The notes: generated from the sequence alone by a model not told the origin. A DNA stretch of 64,000 bases from Pseudomonas veronii (GCF_001439695.1 NZ_JYLL01000011.1:112094-176093), one strand, 5' to 3'; numbered from the stretch's first letter, positions 25,320 to 34,414 are shown. Program-made: numbers and translations.

Positions 25320-26222
25320 TCAGGGCAGGGCGGTGAACAGTTCTCGCCTGGCGCCTTCGGTAATCGCCACGATGCCGGGGTGCTTGACCTTGCGTTCCAC
25401 CGAAATCGCATAGAACGATTCGGTCACTGCCTCGGTCTGGCCAATCAGCGCGACGCCGTACTGGCGCACCACCTCATCGGCGATCACGCTGGGGGCGATA
25501 AAGATCCCGCTGCCGGATTGGCCGAATGCCTGCATCAAGGCACTGTCGTCGAACTCGCCGATGATCTTCGGTTGGATCTGTTGCTCGGCAAACCAGCGCA
25601 GCAAGCGGCTGCGCACCACGGTCTCCGCCCCCGGAATCAATAGCGGCGCGCCCTGTAAACACTGTGGGAAAACGCCGCGGTGTCGGTCAGCCAGTGCTTG
25701 GGTAGCGAAAAAACTGATGCCGCATTCGCCCAACTTCTGGCTGTAGCCTTTGATGTCCAGATGCGTGGGCATGGGGCTGTCGGAAATCACCAGGTCGAGG
25801 CGCTGGATCGCCAGGTCGGCGAGCAGGCGTTCGAGTTTGTCTTCGCGGCAGGTGATGCGGATCGGCTCGCTGAGCTCCATGGTCGGCGCGATCAGCCGGT
25901 AGACGATGGATTTGGGCACCACATCCGCCACCCCGACCCGAAACAGAATCTGCTGCTCATTCGGCTGGGCGCGCAACATCGCCTCCAACTCGTTGCCGGT
26001 CTGGAACATCTGCTCGGCATAGGGCAACGCCTGGCGCCCGGCTTCGGTCAGCTCGAGCTGACGGCCGACCCGCTGAAACAGGGCGATACCGAAGGTTTGC
26101 TCGAGCAGACTGATCTGCCCGCTGATGGTCTGGGGGGTGAGGTTCAGTTGCTCACAGGCGCGCACGATGCTGCCGGTCTTGGCCACCACCCAGAAGTAAT
26201 GCAATTGTCGGTAATTGAGCAT
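25320..26222 (-). CDS. nhaR: LysR-family regulator NhaR
   Basis: A 300-residue regulator. The N-terminal LysR HTH starts MLNYRQLHYFWVVAKTGSI, the opening characteristic of NhaR, and continues LTPQTISGQISLLEQTFG. The effector domain (about res 90-295) contains GVADVVPKSIVYRLI. In E. coli NhaR activates nhaA in response to sodium; no antiporter gene is adjacent here, so its target may be elsewhere. It converges with the MFS gene and diverges from the lipoprotein gene. Confidence 0.85.
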   Translation of the reverse strand: MLNYRQLHYFWVVAKTGSIVRACEQLNLTPQTISGQISLLEQTFGIALFQRVGRQLELTEAGRQALPYAEQMFQTGNELEAMLRAQPNEQQILFRVGVADVVPKSIVYRLIAPTMELSEPIRITCREDKLERLLADLAIQRLDLVISDSPMPTHLDIKGYSQKLGECGISFFATQALADRHRGVFPQCLQGAPLLIPGAETVVRSRLLRWFAEQQIQPKIIGEFDDSALMQAFGQSGSGIFIAPSVIADEVVRQYGVALIGQTEAVTESFYAISVERKVKHPGIVAITEGARRELFTALP

Positions 26223-26356
26223 GCCGGCCTACACTTCGTTAAAACCGAAGTATACGCGAGAAAAATACGAATTTTCCTGAAGTGTTCCCCTGCATAGAAT
26301 GCATCGCTATCGAGGGGCCACTATTTGGACCCAATGGTTCTAATGAGGAAAACATC

Positions 26357-26608
26357 ATGAAACTCAATTCTCTGGGCGCGGCATCGTTGCTTGCGCTTTC
26401 ATTAGTAGTGGTCAGCGGTTGTGATCAGGTCGAAAAAAGCGCACAGCAGGTGATGGGCAAGGCCAGCGAATCGGCCAAGCAAGTGATCGATGACACCCAC
26501 AAGGCCGCCGAGCAGGCATTGAGTGAAGCGACCCAAGGCCTGATCAGTCCGCAGAAAAAAGACGATCAGCCGCAAAACGAGTCTGAATCGACGCGTAAAG
26601 AAGCCTAA
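26357..26608 (+). CDS. Small lipoprotein
   Basis: An 83-residue lipoprotein precursor. The signal peptide ends in the lipobox VVSGC with the modified Cys at residue 22; Asp follows (CDQ), a +2 residue that in enteric bacteria favours retention in the inner membrane. The mature part is helical and highly polar (EKSAQQVMGKASESAKQVIDDTHKAAEQALSEA), suggesting a short coiled coil. GAGGAA precedes the ATG at 26357. It is 28 bp upstream of the TerC gene and probably cotranscribed. No function is known. Confidence 0.8.
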   Translation: MKLNSLGAASLLALSLVVVSGCDQVEKSAQQVMGKASESAKQVIDDTHKAAEQALSEATQGLISPQKKDDQPQNESESTRKEA

Positions 26609-26636
26609 TTTCCCAGCACAACGTCAGGATTGATCT

Positions 26637-27386
26637 ATGGACTACCTTGTACAACTGGCCGCCAGCCCCACCGCCTGGGTCGCACTGGCGACCTTGATCG
26701 TGATGGAAATCGTGCTGGGCATCGATAACCTGATCTTTATCTCGATCCTCACCAACAAATTGCCCGAGCAGCACCGGGCCAAGGCGCGGCGCATCGGCAT
26801 CAGCATGGCGTTGGTGTTGCGCCTGGGCCTGTTGAGCACCATTGCGTTCATCGTGCAGTTGACCACGCCGGTGTTTGAGATCCTCGGCCAGGCGTTTTCG
26901 TGGAAGGACATGATCCTCATCGCCGGCGGCCTGTTCCTGGTCTGGAAGGCAACCACCGAGATCCATCAAAGCATGGACCCGGAGCCTGAAGAGAAGGCCA
27001 GCAGCGGCAATGTCGTGTCCATCGGCTTTGCTGCGGCCATCGGCCAGATCCTGATGCTCGACCTGGTGTTCTCCATCGACAGCATCATCACCGCCGTGGG
27101 CATGACCGAGCATTTGCCGATCATGATCGTTGCCGTGGTGACCTCGGTCATCGTGATGCTGGTGGCGGCTGAACCGCTGGCCAAGTTCATCCACGACAAC
27201 CCGACCGTGGTGATGCTGGCCCTGGGCTTCCTGATCATGATCGGCATGACCCTGATCGCCGAAGGCTTCGGTGCCCATGTGCCAAAAGGCTACGTGTATG
27301 CGGCCATGGCGTTCTCGGCGGCGATCGAGTGCTTGAACATCGCCCGGCGCAACCGCCACAAGCGGTTGCTGGCCGCCCGCCAGTAA
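26637..27386 (+). CDS. TerC-family integral membrane protein
   Basis: A 249-residue protein with about seven membrane segments. The two TerC signatures are present: EIVLGIDNLIFISILTNKLP (res 22-41), and QILMLDLVFSIDSIITAVGM near 136-155. Acidic residues inside membrane segments are the family hallmark. Members are implicated in metal-ion (notably manganese) export and metalation of exported proteins. Size and layout match YgaZ-less TerC/YoaE-type short forms. The gene follows a small lipoprotein and ends at a terminator. Confidence 0.88.
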   Translation: MDYLVQLAASPTAWVALATLIVMEIVLGIDNLIFISILTNKLPEQHRAKARRIGISMALVLRLGLLSTIAFIVQLTTPVFEILGQAFSWKDMILIAGGLFLVWKATTEIHQSMDPEPEEKASSGNVVSIGFAAAIGQILMLDLVFSIDSIITAVGMTEHLPIMIVAVVTSVIVMLVAAEPLAKFIHDNPTVVMLALGFLIMIGMTLIAEGFGAHVPKGYVYAAMAFSAAIECLNIARRNRHKRLLAARQ

Positions 27387-27398
27387 TCGCAGCAACCC

Positions 27399-27439
27399 AA
27401 AAAGGCCGGCTGTGCTCGTAAGAGCCCCGCCGGCTTTTT
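27399..27439 (+). terminator. Rho-independent terminator after the TerC gene
   Basis: GGCCGGC and GCCGGC form a stem around a 17-base loop, with flanking A and T tracts (CTTTTT). Confidence 0.75.
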
Positions 27440-27482
27440 GCCGTCTGTTAGAATCCGCGCACTTGATAGCTTGAGGTCCACC

Positions 27483-28517
27483 ATGAACGAGCCGATTCGC
27501 CTTACCCAGTACAGCCATGGCGCGGGGTGTGGCTGCAAGATTTCGCCCCAGGTATTGGAAGTGATCCTCGCCGGCAGCGGCGCACAGAACCTTGACCCCA
27601 ACCTGTGGGTGGGCAACGCCTCGCGGGACGATGCGGCGGTGTACGCCATCGACGACGAGCGCGGCGTGGTCTCCACCACTGATTTTTTCATGCCGATTGT
27701 CGATGACCCGTTCGACTTCGGCCGGATCGCCGCCACCAACGCGATCAGCGACATCTACGCCATGGGCGGCGACCCGTTGATGGCCATCGCCATTCTGGGC
27801 TGGCCGGTGAATGTCCTGGCGCCTGAGGTTGCCCGCGAAGTGATCCGTGGCGGCCGCTCCGTGTGCGACGAGGCTGGCATTCCCCTGGCCGGTGGCCACT
27901 CCATCGATGCGCCGGAGCCCATCTTCGGCCTGGCCGTGACCGGCATCGTGCAAAAGCGCCATATGAAGCGCAACGACACCGCCACCGTCGGCTGCCGTTT
28001 GTACCTGACCAAGCCCCTGGGCATCGGCATCCTGACCACTGCCGAAAAGAAGGGCAAATTGCGCGAGGCGGATATCGGCCTGGCTCGTGACTGGATGTGT
28101 ACCCTCAACAAGCCTGGCAGCCGCTTCGGCAAACTGGCCGGCGTCACGGCAATGACCGACGTCACCGGCTTCGGGCTTTTGGGCCACTTGGTGGAAATGG
28201 CTGACGGCAGCGGCGTGACGGCACGCATCGAATACGACAAAGTCCCACGCCTGCCCGGGATCGAGGACTACCTGGACCAGGGCTGCATGCCGGGCGGCAC
28301 CTTGCGCAACTTCGACAGCTACGCGAGCAAGCTCGGGCGCCTGCAGGAGCTGCACAAGCGCGTGCTGTGTGACCCGCAGACCAGCGGCGGCCTGCTGATC
28401 GCCGTTACGCCCGCGGGCGACGCCGAGTTTCACGCGGTCGCCAGCGAACTGGGCCTGACCCTTGAGCCCATCGGTGAATTGGTTGAGCGACAGACCCACG
28501 CGGTAGAGGTGTTTTGA
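27483..28517 (+). CDS. selD: Selenide, water dikinase
   Basis: A 344-residue enzyme making selenophosphate from selenide and ATP. The catalytic Cys lies in YSHGAGCGCKISP (res 10-22) with no selenocysteine. DDAAVY, TTDFFMPIVDDPFDFG, ATNAISDIYAMGG and LAGGHSID are the conserved SelD nucleotide and metal motifs in order. The start is the ATG at 27483. Its TGA overlaps the ATG of selU in a TGATG junction, so the two are coupled. In this window only the tRNA branch of selenium use is represented; selA, selB and selC are not here. Confidence 0.96.
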   Translation: MNEPIRLTQYSHGAGCGCKISPQVLEVILAGSGAQNLDPNLWVGNASRDDAAVYAIDDERGVVSTTDFFMPIVDDPFDFGRIAATNAISDIYAMGGDPLMAIAILGWPVNVLAPEVAREVIRGGRSVCDEAGIPLAGGHSIDAPEPIFGLAVTGIVQKRHMKRNDTATVGCRLYLTKPLGIGILTTAEKKGKLREADIGLARDWMCTLNKPGSRFGKLAGVTAMTDVTGFGLLGHLVEMADGSGVTARIEYDKVPRLPGIEDYLDQGCMPGGTLRNFDSYASKLGRLQELHKRVLCDPQTSGGLLIAVTPAGDAEFHAVASELGLTLEPIGELVERQTHAVEVF

Positions 28518-29620
28518 TGGCGACTGACATCACCGACTACCGCGACATCTTCCTCAACGACCGGCCGATGATGGATACCCGCGCGCCGGTCGAGTTCGCC
28601 AAGGGCGCGTTCCCGGGCGTGGTCAACCTGCCACTGATGACCGATGACGAGCGTCAGCGGGTCGGCACTTGCTACAAACAGCAGGGCCAGCAAGCGGCTA
28701 TCGTGCTCGGGCACGAACTGGTGTCCGGGGCGATCAAGGCCGGGCGTATCGAGCAATGGGCGCGGTTCGCCCAGGCCAATCCCGATGGCTACCTGTACTG
28801 TTTTCGTGGCGGGCTGCGCTCGCAGATCGTGCAGCAATGGCTGAAAACCGAAGCCGGTATCGAGTACCCCCGCGTCGGCGGCGGCTACAAAGCCATGCGT
28901 GGTTTTTTGCTGGAGACCGTCGAACAGGCGGTCGCCGAGTGTGATTTCGTGTTGCTGGGCGGCATGACCGGCACTGGCAAGACCGAAGTGCTCGGCCAAC
29001 TGCGCAACGCCCTGGACCTGGAGGGCCACGCCAACCATCGCGGTTCCAGCTTCGGCAAGCGGGCCACAGTGCAACCGTCCAACATCGACTTCGAGAACCG
29101 CCTGGCGGTGGACCTGCTGAAAAAACGCGCGGGCGGCGTCGAGCAGTTTGTGGTCGAGGATGAGAGCCGCATGATCGGCAGTTGTGCGCTGCCGTTGCCG
29201 TTGCACAAGGGCATGCAGACCTTTGCGATGGTGTGGCTGGAAGACACTGTCGAAGGCCGGGTCGAACGTATCCTGCGCGATTACGTGGTCGACCTTTGCG
29301 CTGAATTCATCGCGGTATTTGGCGAAACCGGCTACGTCCTGTTTGGCGAGCGCCTGACCCAGAGCCTGGCCAATATCCACAAGCGCCTGGGCGGCGAGCG
29401 TTTCCAGCGGTTGCAGGCGATTCTGCAGGACGCCCTGGCGGAACAGACCCGCAGCGGCGCTGTGGACCTGCACCGGGTGTGGATCGAAGGGTTGCTGCGC
29501 GAGTACTACGACCCGATGTACGCCTTCCAGCGTGAAAGCAAAGGCGCGCGCATCGAGTTTGTCGGGGAGCAGGCAGCGGTGGTGGAATATTTGCGCGAGC
29601 GTGGTGCGTTGCGAGGTTGA
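28517..29620 (+). CDS. selU: tRNA 2-selenouridine synthase
   Basis: A 367-residue enzyme (SelU, also MnmH/YbbB) that replaces sulfur by selenium in tRNA wobble 2-thiouridine, using selenophosphate. The rhodanese domain (res 1-130) has active-site C95 in YCFRGGLRS. A P-loop GGMTGTGKTEV near res 153-163 follows, and the HRGSSFG motif is present. The stop of selD overlaps the start. The C-terminal part shows the expected ELLREYYDPMY-like ending. Together with selD it forms a complete selenouridine module. Confidence 0.95.
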   Translation: MATDITDYRDIFLNDRPMMDTRAPVEFAKGAFPGVVNLPLMTDDERQRVGTCYKQQGQQAAIVLGHELVSGAIKAGRIEQWARFAQANPDGYLYCFRGGLRSQIVQQWLKTEAGIEYPRVGGGYKAMRGFLLETVEQAVAECDFVLLGGMTGTGKTEVLGQLRNALDLEGHANHRGSSFGKRATVQPSNIDFENRLAVDLLKKRAGGVEQFVVEDESRMIGSCALPLPLHKGMQTFAMVWLEDTVEGRVERILRDYVVDLCAEFIAVFGETGYVLFGERLTQSLANIHKRLGGERFQRLQAILQDALAEQTRSGAVDLHRVWIEGLLREYYDPMYAFQRESKGARIEFVGEQAAVVEYLRERGALRG

Positions 29621-29658
29621 TGCCTGCCTGCAATAAGGCCCTCAACCCCGCCTGCCAC

Positions 29659-30714
29659 TTACAGAATCGCCGCTCCAATCAAGCCGCAGACCACGCCTAC
29701 CAGCATGGTCAAGCCGGCCACGGTGACCAGCACCCGCGCGTCGAAATCCTTGCGCAACATCAGCAGCGAAGGCAGGCTCACGCTCGGCAGGGTCATCAAC
29801 AGGGCCACGGCCGGGCCGCTGCCCATGCCCAGCGTCATCATGGTTTGTACGATAGGAATCTCCGCGGCGGTCGGAATCACGAACAGCGTGCCGACAATCG
29901 CCAGCGGCACCAGCCACAGCAGGCTGTCGGCCATCGCCCCATCCACATGGGGAAACAGCCAGACCCGCGCCGCGCCCAACACCAGCACTGCCAGGATATA
30001 CACCGGGATCGTGCTCCAGAACAGTTGCCACAGGGTGCGCAACCAGCGGCTGAAAAACGGTTGCGACTCGATCACGCTGGCCTCGGCCACCGCGCCCAGC
30101 GCCGCTTCCGGCACTTGTTCCGGGCGCGCGATGCGCTGGGCCACCAGGGACACGCCCACCACCAGCACAATCCCCGCCACCAGCCTTAACGCCGTGAAGC
30201 CCCAGCCCAGCACAAACCCCATGAATACCAGGGTGGCCGGGTTCAGCACCGGGTTGGCGATCCAGAACGCCAGCGCCGCGCCCACCGACACTTGCTGCCG
30301 GCGCATGCCTGCCGCCACCGGTGCCGCGCAGCAACTGCACATCATTCCGGGCAGCGCGAACAGCCCGCCGCGCAGGGTCGAACCCAGCCCGGCACGCCCG
30401 AACAGGCGCAGCAGCCAGTCGCGGGGGATCAACACTTGCAGCAACGAGCCCAAGATCACCGCCAAAACGGCGGCTTTCCAGATCGCCAGGAAATACACCT
30501 GGGCGTAGGCCAGCGCCGCGGCCAGTGGCGAGGTTTGCTGGTCATTGAGAATCGACGCGCCGATGCTGTGGTTGTCGGCGGCGACGAACGCCTTGAAGTA
30601 GTAGGGCGACCACTTCACGTAGTAGAGGCCGATGCAGGCGACCAGCAGGAACAGCGCTGGTTTCCACCAGAACGACCAGCCCCGGTTGGGCTGGGTGGAG
30701 ACGAGGTTGGACAT
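29659..30714 (-). CDS. UPF0718-family permease
   Basis: A 351-residue inner-membrane protein with about eight spans. The LPGMMCSCCAAPVAAGMRR motif near res 125 and NPVLNPATLVF are characteristic of the DUF318/UPF0718 (YraQ) permeases, related to the ArsP organoarsenical exporters. The paired Cys in CSCC suggests metal(loid) or thiol handling. The ATG at 30714 (MSNLVSTQP) is chosen; the frame continues eight codons further. It lies convergent with selU. Substrate not known. Confidence 0.85.
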   Translation of the reverse strand: MSNLVSTQPNRGWSFWWKPALFLLVACIGLYYVKWSPYYFKAFVAADNHSIGASILNDQQTSPLAAALAYAQVYFLAIWKAAVLAVILGSLLQVLIPRDWLLRLFGRAGLGSTLRGGLFALPGMMCSCCAAPVAAGMRRQQVSVGAALAFWIANPVLNPATLVFMGFVLGWGFTALRLVAGIVLVVGVSLVAQRIARPEQVPEAALGAVAEASVIESQPFFSRWLRTLWQLFWSTIPVYILAVLVLGAARVWLFPHVDGAMADSLLWLVPLAIVGTLFVIPTAAEIPIVQTMMTLGMGSGPAVALLMTLPSVSLPSLLMLRKDFDARVLVTVAGLTMLVGVVCGLIGAAIL

Positions 30715-30772
30715 GGTGTTGATCCGCAGATGAGTCAATAGCCGCGCATCATACGCCTCTATTGCTCAGGCT

Positions 30773-31474
30773 TCAGAGGTCTGCGCTGACCTGCGTCGCC
30801 GGTGGGCAGGTTTGTTCGCCGTTGTTCAGGCCCTGCTTGTAGTTGCGGCTCAGCAGCGAGGCCTTGCCGTTATGCCAGGTGAGCGTCAACACATACAACG
30901 TGTCGTAGTCATTGCCGGACCAGTCTTGGGTGATGGTGTGCTTTTCGCCCACCGCTTCGCTGGCCACCTTGTTGATCAATTCCGGCAGATAGCCGTGGGA
31001 CCAGGCGGTGTAGATGATGGCGTTGTGGTACTTGTTTTCCACCAGTTCGTCGGCGAGGGCGCTGGTGTCATTCGCCGAAAACTTGATGTTCACCGGCAAG
31101 CCGAGCTTGATCGCGCTGGGGCTGATGGTCATCAGTGGGCGAATGTAGCTGTAGGAATTATCTTTTTCGCCTTCCTCGACATTGCGCGTCGGGTTGGCGG
31201 CGAAGACGAAGTTGGCCTTGCCGAACTTTTCCGGCAGCACGGTGGCCAGGTTCATCGCACGGTTCAGGCCCTGGCAATTGAGTTGGCCCAGGCCGCCGAC
31301 GGGTTTTTCGCCGTGGCGCAGGAACACCAGGGTTTGCACGCCGTCCACCGATTCGGCGCGGCTGATGCGCGATTGCAGGGTCAGGTCGAGGGCGCCGCCG
31401 ACCAGCAACAGCGGTAATATGATGTATGAATATCGTTTGAGGCGTTGCGCAAGGCACAGAGGCTTTATTGTCAT
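30773..31474 (-). CDS. Membrane-anchored histidine phosphatase family protein
   Basis: A 233-residue protein. One N-terminal hydrophobic segment (YSYIILPLLLVGGALDLTLQ, about res 15-34) should anchor it to the inner membrane with the catalytic part outside. TLVFLRHGEKP carries the RHG phosphohistidine motif; SHGYLPELI near res 160 could supply the second catalytic His. Family members hydrolyse phosphoesters or phosphosugars, but this one has a shortened core. The start is the ATG at 31474. It is a single gene with no obvious pathway partner. Confidence 0.75.
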   Translation of the reverse strand: MTIKPLCLAQRLKRYSYIILPLLLVGGALDLTLQSRISRAESVDGVQTLVFLRHGEKPVGGLGQLNCQGLNRAMNLATVLPEKFGKANFVFAANPTRNVEEGEKDNSYSYIRPLMTISPSAIKLGLPVNIKFSANDTSALADELVENKYHNAIIYTAWSHGYLPELINKVASEAVGEKHTITQDWSGNDYDTLYVLTLTWHNGKASLLSRNYKQGLNNGEQTCPPATQVSADL

Positions 31475-31685
31475 TGGGCTCGAGTCTTCAGTGCATCGGA
31501 TTAAGGCGGACAAGCCCGGCCCCAGTGACACACGCGGCGTCCTGCGGGTTCCGTGTCTTATTAACAGGGTGCCTCCATTCACCGTTCAGCGCACTTAAGA
31601 GTCCACTCGGCCACTTTGGTTCGCTCGTGGGGGAGAGTAGCGAGGGCATGTTGCGCAATGATGACCCATGCAGGATGCCGGACAG

Positions 31686-31696
31686 ATGATTATCAT
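31686..31696. promoter_or_regulatory. Fur-box-like palindrome
   Basis: ATGATTATCAT is an 11-bp perfect palindrome that matches the centre of the Fur consensus (AATGATTATCATT). The flanks (cag and ggg) do not extend the match. It lies 27 bp upstream of the GST ATG. Confidence 0.3.
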
Positions 31697-31722
31697 GGGG
31701 GTTTCCGCCGAGGGATATCCCG

Positions 31723-32421
31723 ATGAATTCACTCGCCGCTTTCCCGATCAACCGCAAATGGCCCGCCCAGCATCCGGAACGCCTGCAACTGTATTCGCTG
31801 CCCACGCCCAACGGGGTAAAAGTCTCGATCATGCTCGAAGAGCTGGGCCTGCCCTACGAGGCGCACAAAGTCAGCTTCGAGACCCAGGACCAGCTGTCGC
31901 CCGAGTTCCTGTCGCTGAACCCCAACAACAAGATTCCCGCGATCATCGACCCTAACGGCCCCGGCGGTCAGCCGTTGGCGCTGTTCGAGTCCGGTGCGAT
32001 CCTGCTGTACCTGGCGGAAAAAACCAGCCAGTTGCTTTCCGAAGACCCGGCGACACGTTATGAAACCATTCAGTGGCTGATGTTCCAGATGTCCGGCATC
32101 GGCCCGATGTTTGGCCAGGTGGGGTTCTTCAACAAGTTCGCCGGCAAGGCCTACGAAGACAAGCGCCCGCGTGACCGCTACGTCGCCGAGTCGCGGCGCT
32201 TGCTGGAAGTCTTGGAAAAACGCCTGCTGGGCCGCACCTGGATCATGGGCGACGACTACAGCATCGCGGACATCGCGACGTTTCCGTGGATCCGTAACCT
32301 GATCGGTTTCTACGAATCCGGTGACTTGGTCGGCATCGCCGATTTCCCCAATGTGCTGCGCGCGCTGGACGGCTTTGTCGCACGTCCGGCAGTGATCCGT
32401 GGCCTGAACATTCCGAGCTGA
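31723..32421 (+). CDS. Glutathione S-transferase family protein (YghU/YfcG-like)
   Basis: A 232-residue GST. The N-terminal thioredoxin fold starts LQLYSLPTPNGVKVSIMLEEL (res 21-41); TPNG in place of a catalytic Ser or Cys motif is typical of the Nu-class disulfide-bond oxidoreductases YfcG and YghU. NPNNKIPAIIDP is the cis-Pro glutathione site, LFESGAILLYLAEK follows, and the helical C-terminal domain is complete. GAGGGA precedes the ATG. The PhzF gene follows 4 bp after its stop, so both may be in one transcript. Confidence 0.87.
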   Translation: MNSLAAFPINRKWPAQHPERLQLYSLPTPNGVKVSIMLEELGLPYEAHKVSFETQDQLSPEFLSLNPNNKIPAIIDPNGPGGQPLALFESGAILLYLAEKTSQLLSEDPATRYETIQWLMFQMSGIGPMFGQVGFFNKFAGKAYEDKRPRDRYVAESRRLLEVLEKRLLGRTWIMGDDYSIADIATFPWIRNLIGFYESGDLVGIADFPNVLRALDGFVARPAVIRGLNIPS

Positions 32422-32425
32422 GCCC

Positions 32426-33268
32426 ATGCCGACTTTCGATTTCAAACAACTGGATGTCTTCAGCAGTGTGTCGCTCAAAGGCAACCCGCTGGCAGTAGTG
32501 CTGGGGGCCGACAGCCTCAGCGAGCAACAGATGGCCGACTTCGCCAAATGGACCAACCTCAGCGAAACCACGTTTTTACTCACGCCCCGCGATCCACGGG
32601 CTGACTACCGGGTAAGAATCTTCACCACCTTGCAGGAGCTACCGTTCGCCGGGCACCCGACGCTGGGCAGTTGCCATGCATGGTTGCAGGCGGGGGGCAT
32701 TGCGCGAGGGGAGGAAATTATCCAGGAGTGCGAAATCGGCCTGGTGCGTATCCGTCGCCAAGGCGATGAGCTGGCGTTCATCGCGCCGCCGTTGTTGCGC
32801 TCGGGCCCGCTGGAGGCGGCGTTGCTGGAGCGCGTGCGGCTGGGGTTGGGCCTGGCGCCGGAGGCTATTGTGCGCAGTCAGTGGGTGGACAACGGCGCAG
32901 GTTGGCTGGCGGTGATGCTGGCCGACCGCCAGGCGGTGCTCGATCTGCAGCCCGATTACTCGCAGTTGCTCGGTCTGGCGGTGGGCGTGATTGCCCCCTG
33001 CGATCCCGAACGCGACGCTGTAGACACGCACTTTGAAGTGCGCGCGTTCATCGCCGGCGACGGGTCCCCGGAAGACCCGGCCACCGGCAGCTTGAATGCC
33101 GGGGTGGCCCAATGGTTGTTGGGCGAAGGCCTGGCACCGAACTGTTACGTGGTCAGCCAGGGCACGGCCATGGGGCGCGCGGGGCGTATCCGCATCGAGC
33201 GCCAGGGCGATGAGATCTGGGTCGGCGGTGCTGTGGCGGTGTGCATCGAAGGGCGTCTACAGCTCTAG
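32426..33268 (+). CDS. PhzF-family isomerase
   Basis: A 280-residue PhzF-like protein (DapF-related two-domain fold). The proposed catalytic Glu is E47 in LSETTFLLTP; RIFTTLQELPFAGHPTLGSCHAWL and EDPATGSLNAGVAQWL are the two conserved family motifs. Family members isomerise dihydroanthranilate-type or unknown metabolites; no phenazine cluster is present here, so this is one of the many stand-alone PhzF proteins. It starts 4 bp after the GST gene. Confidence 0.88.
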   Translation: MPTFDFKQLDVFSSVSLKGNPLAVVLGADSLSEQQMADFAKWTNLSETTFLLTPRDPRADYRVRIFTTLQELPFAGHPTLGSCHAWLQAGGIARGEEIIQECEIGLVRIRRQGDELAFIAPPLLRSGPLEAALLERVRLGLGLAPEAIVRSQWVDNGAGWLAVMLADRQAVLDLQPDYSQLLGLAVGVIAPCDPERDAVDTHFEVRAFIAGDGSPEDPATGSLNAGVAQWLLGEGLAPNCYVVSQGTAMGRAGRIRIERQGDEIWVGGAVAVCIEGRLQL

Positions 33269-33384
33269 ATCAATGCAATTGTTGTGGGCCTTGCCATAAA
33301 CTATTGCCTGCCTGGCATTTGCGCTGCCGGGGTCGGGGGGCATACGCTTTCGCCCCAACGTTTTTAGCCTTATTCAGGACAGCC

Positions 33385-34359
33385 ATGACCAGCCAGTTCC
33401 CTCAAGCCCGCCCACGCCGTCTGCGCCGCTCCCCGGAGTTGCGTAGCTTGTTCCAGGAAACCGAGTTCACCCTCAACGATCTGGTGCTGCCGATTTTCGT
33501 CGAAGAAGAAATCGACGACTTCGTACCGATCACCAGCATGCCGGGTGTGTTGCGCATCCCTGAGAAAAAGCTGGCCGGGGAAATCGAGCGCTATGCCCGC
33601 GCCGGGATCAAATCGGTGATGACCTTTGGCGTGTCCCACCACCTGGACGCCAGTGGCAGCGACACCTGGAAGGAGCGCGGCCTGGTCTCGCGCATGTCCT
33701 CGATCATCAAGGATGCCGTGCCGGAAATGATCGTGATGTCCGACACCTGTTTCTGCGAATACACCGATCATGGCCATTGCGGTGTGATGCATGGCGCCCA
33801 TGTCGACAACGACGCGACCTTGGTCAACCTCGGCAAGCAAGCCGTGGCGGCGGCTCGTGCCGGTGCCGATGTGATCGCGCCGTCGGCGGCGATGGACGGC
33901 CAGGTTCAGGCGATTCGCCGGGCGTTGGATGACGCCGGTTTTACCCATATTCCGATCATGGCCTACTCCACCAAATTCGCTTCGGCCCTCTACGGCCCGT
34001 TCCGTGAAGCGGGTGGCAGCGCGCTCAAGGGAGACCGCAAAAGCTATCAGATGAACCCGATGAACCGCCGCGAAGCCGTGCGTGAATCGCTGCTGGACGA
34101 GCAGGAAGGCGCGGATGCGCTGATGGTCAAACCGGCCGGTGCCTACCTCGACATCATCCGCGACATCCGCGAAGCCTCGCGCCTGCCGGTGGCGGCGTAT
34201 CAGGTCAGCGGCGAGTACGCGATGATCAAATTCGGTGCTCAGGCAGGCGCGATCGATGAGGACCGCGTGGTGCGGGAAACCCTGGGTTCGATCAAGCGCG
34301 CCGGCGCGGACCTGATCTTCACTTACTTCGCCATGGACCTGGCGCTGGCAGGGATCTAA
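33385..34359 (+). CDS. hemB: Porphobilinogen synthase, zinc-type
   Basis: A 324-residue delta-aminolevulinate dehydratase that condenses two 5-aminolevulinate molecules in haem synthesis. Schiff-base lysines K197 (AYSTKFAS) and K249 (MVKPAGAY) are present. The metal site reads DTCFCEYTDHGHCG with C122, C124 and C132, the three-Cys zinc site of the E. coli enzyme. As I recall, the P. aeruginosa enzyme has Asp/Ala there and uses magnesium, so this is probably a second, zinc-dependent paralogue. The ATG at 33385 has AGGAC upstream. It stands alone, ending at a hairpin terminator. Confidence 0.94.
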   Translation: MTSQFPQARPRRLRRSPELRSLFQETEFTLNDLVLPIFVEEEIDDFVPITSMPGVLRIPEKKLAGEIERYARAGIKSVMTFGVSHHLDASGSDTWKERGLVSRMSSIIKDAVPEMIVMSDTCFCEYTDHGHCGVMHGAHVDNDATLVNLGKQAVAAARAGADVIAPSAAMDGQVQAIRRALDDAGFTHIPIMAYSTKFASALYGPFREAGGSALKGDRKSYQMNPMNRREAVRESLLDEQEGADALMVKPAGAYLDIIRDIREASRLPVAAYQVSGEYAMIKFGAQAGAIDEDRVVRETLGSIKRAGADLIFTYFAMDLALAGI

Positions 34360-34369
34360 AGCGCCCAAC

Positions 34370-34397
34370 CTGTGGGGCGGGTAAGCCCGTCCCCACA
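34370..34397. terminator. Hairpin between hemB and the LysE-type gene
   Basis: CTGTGGGGCGGG-TAAG-CCCGTCCCCACAG forms a long stem with one G-T pair between convergent genes. Confidence 0.65.
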
Positions 34398-34414
34398 GTG
34401 GGTTGCAGCGTTTT

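Noticed and set aside
26544..28499. 651-codon antisense frame across the TerC and selD genes
   Set aside because: It is antisense to two well-supported genes and its product is His/Gln/Gly-rich shadow sequence without any domain.
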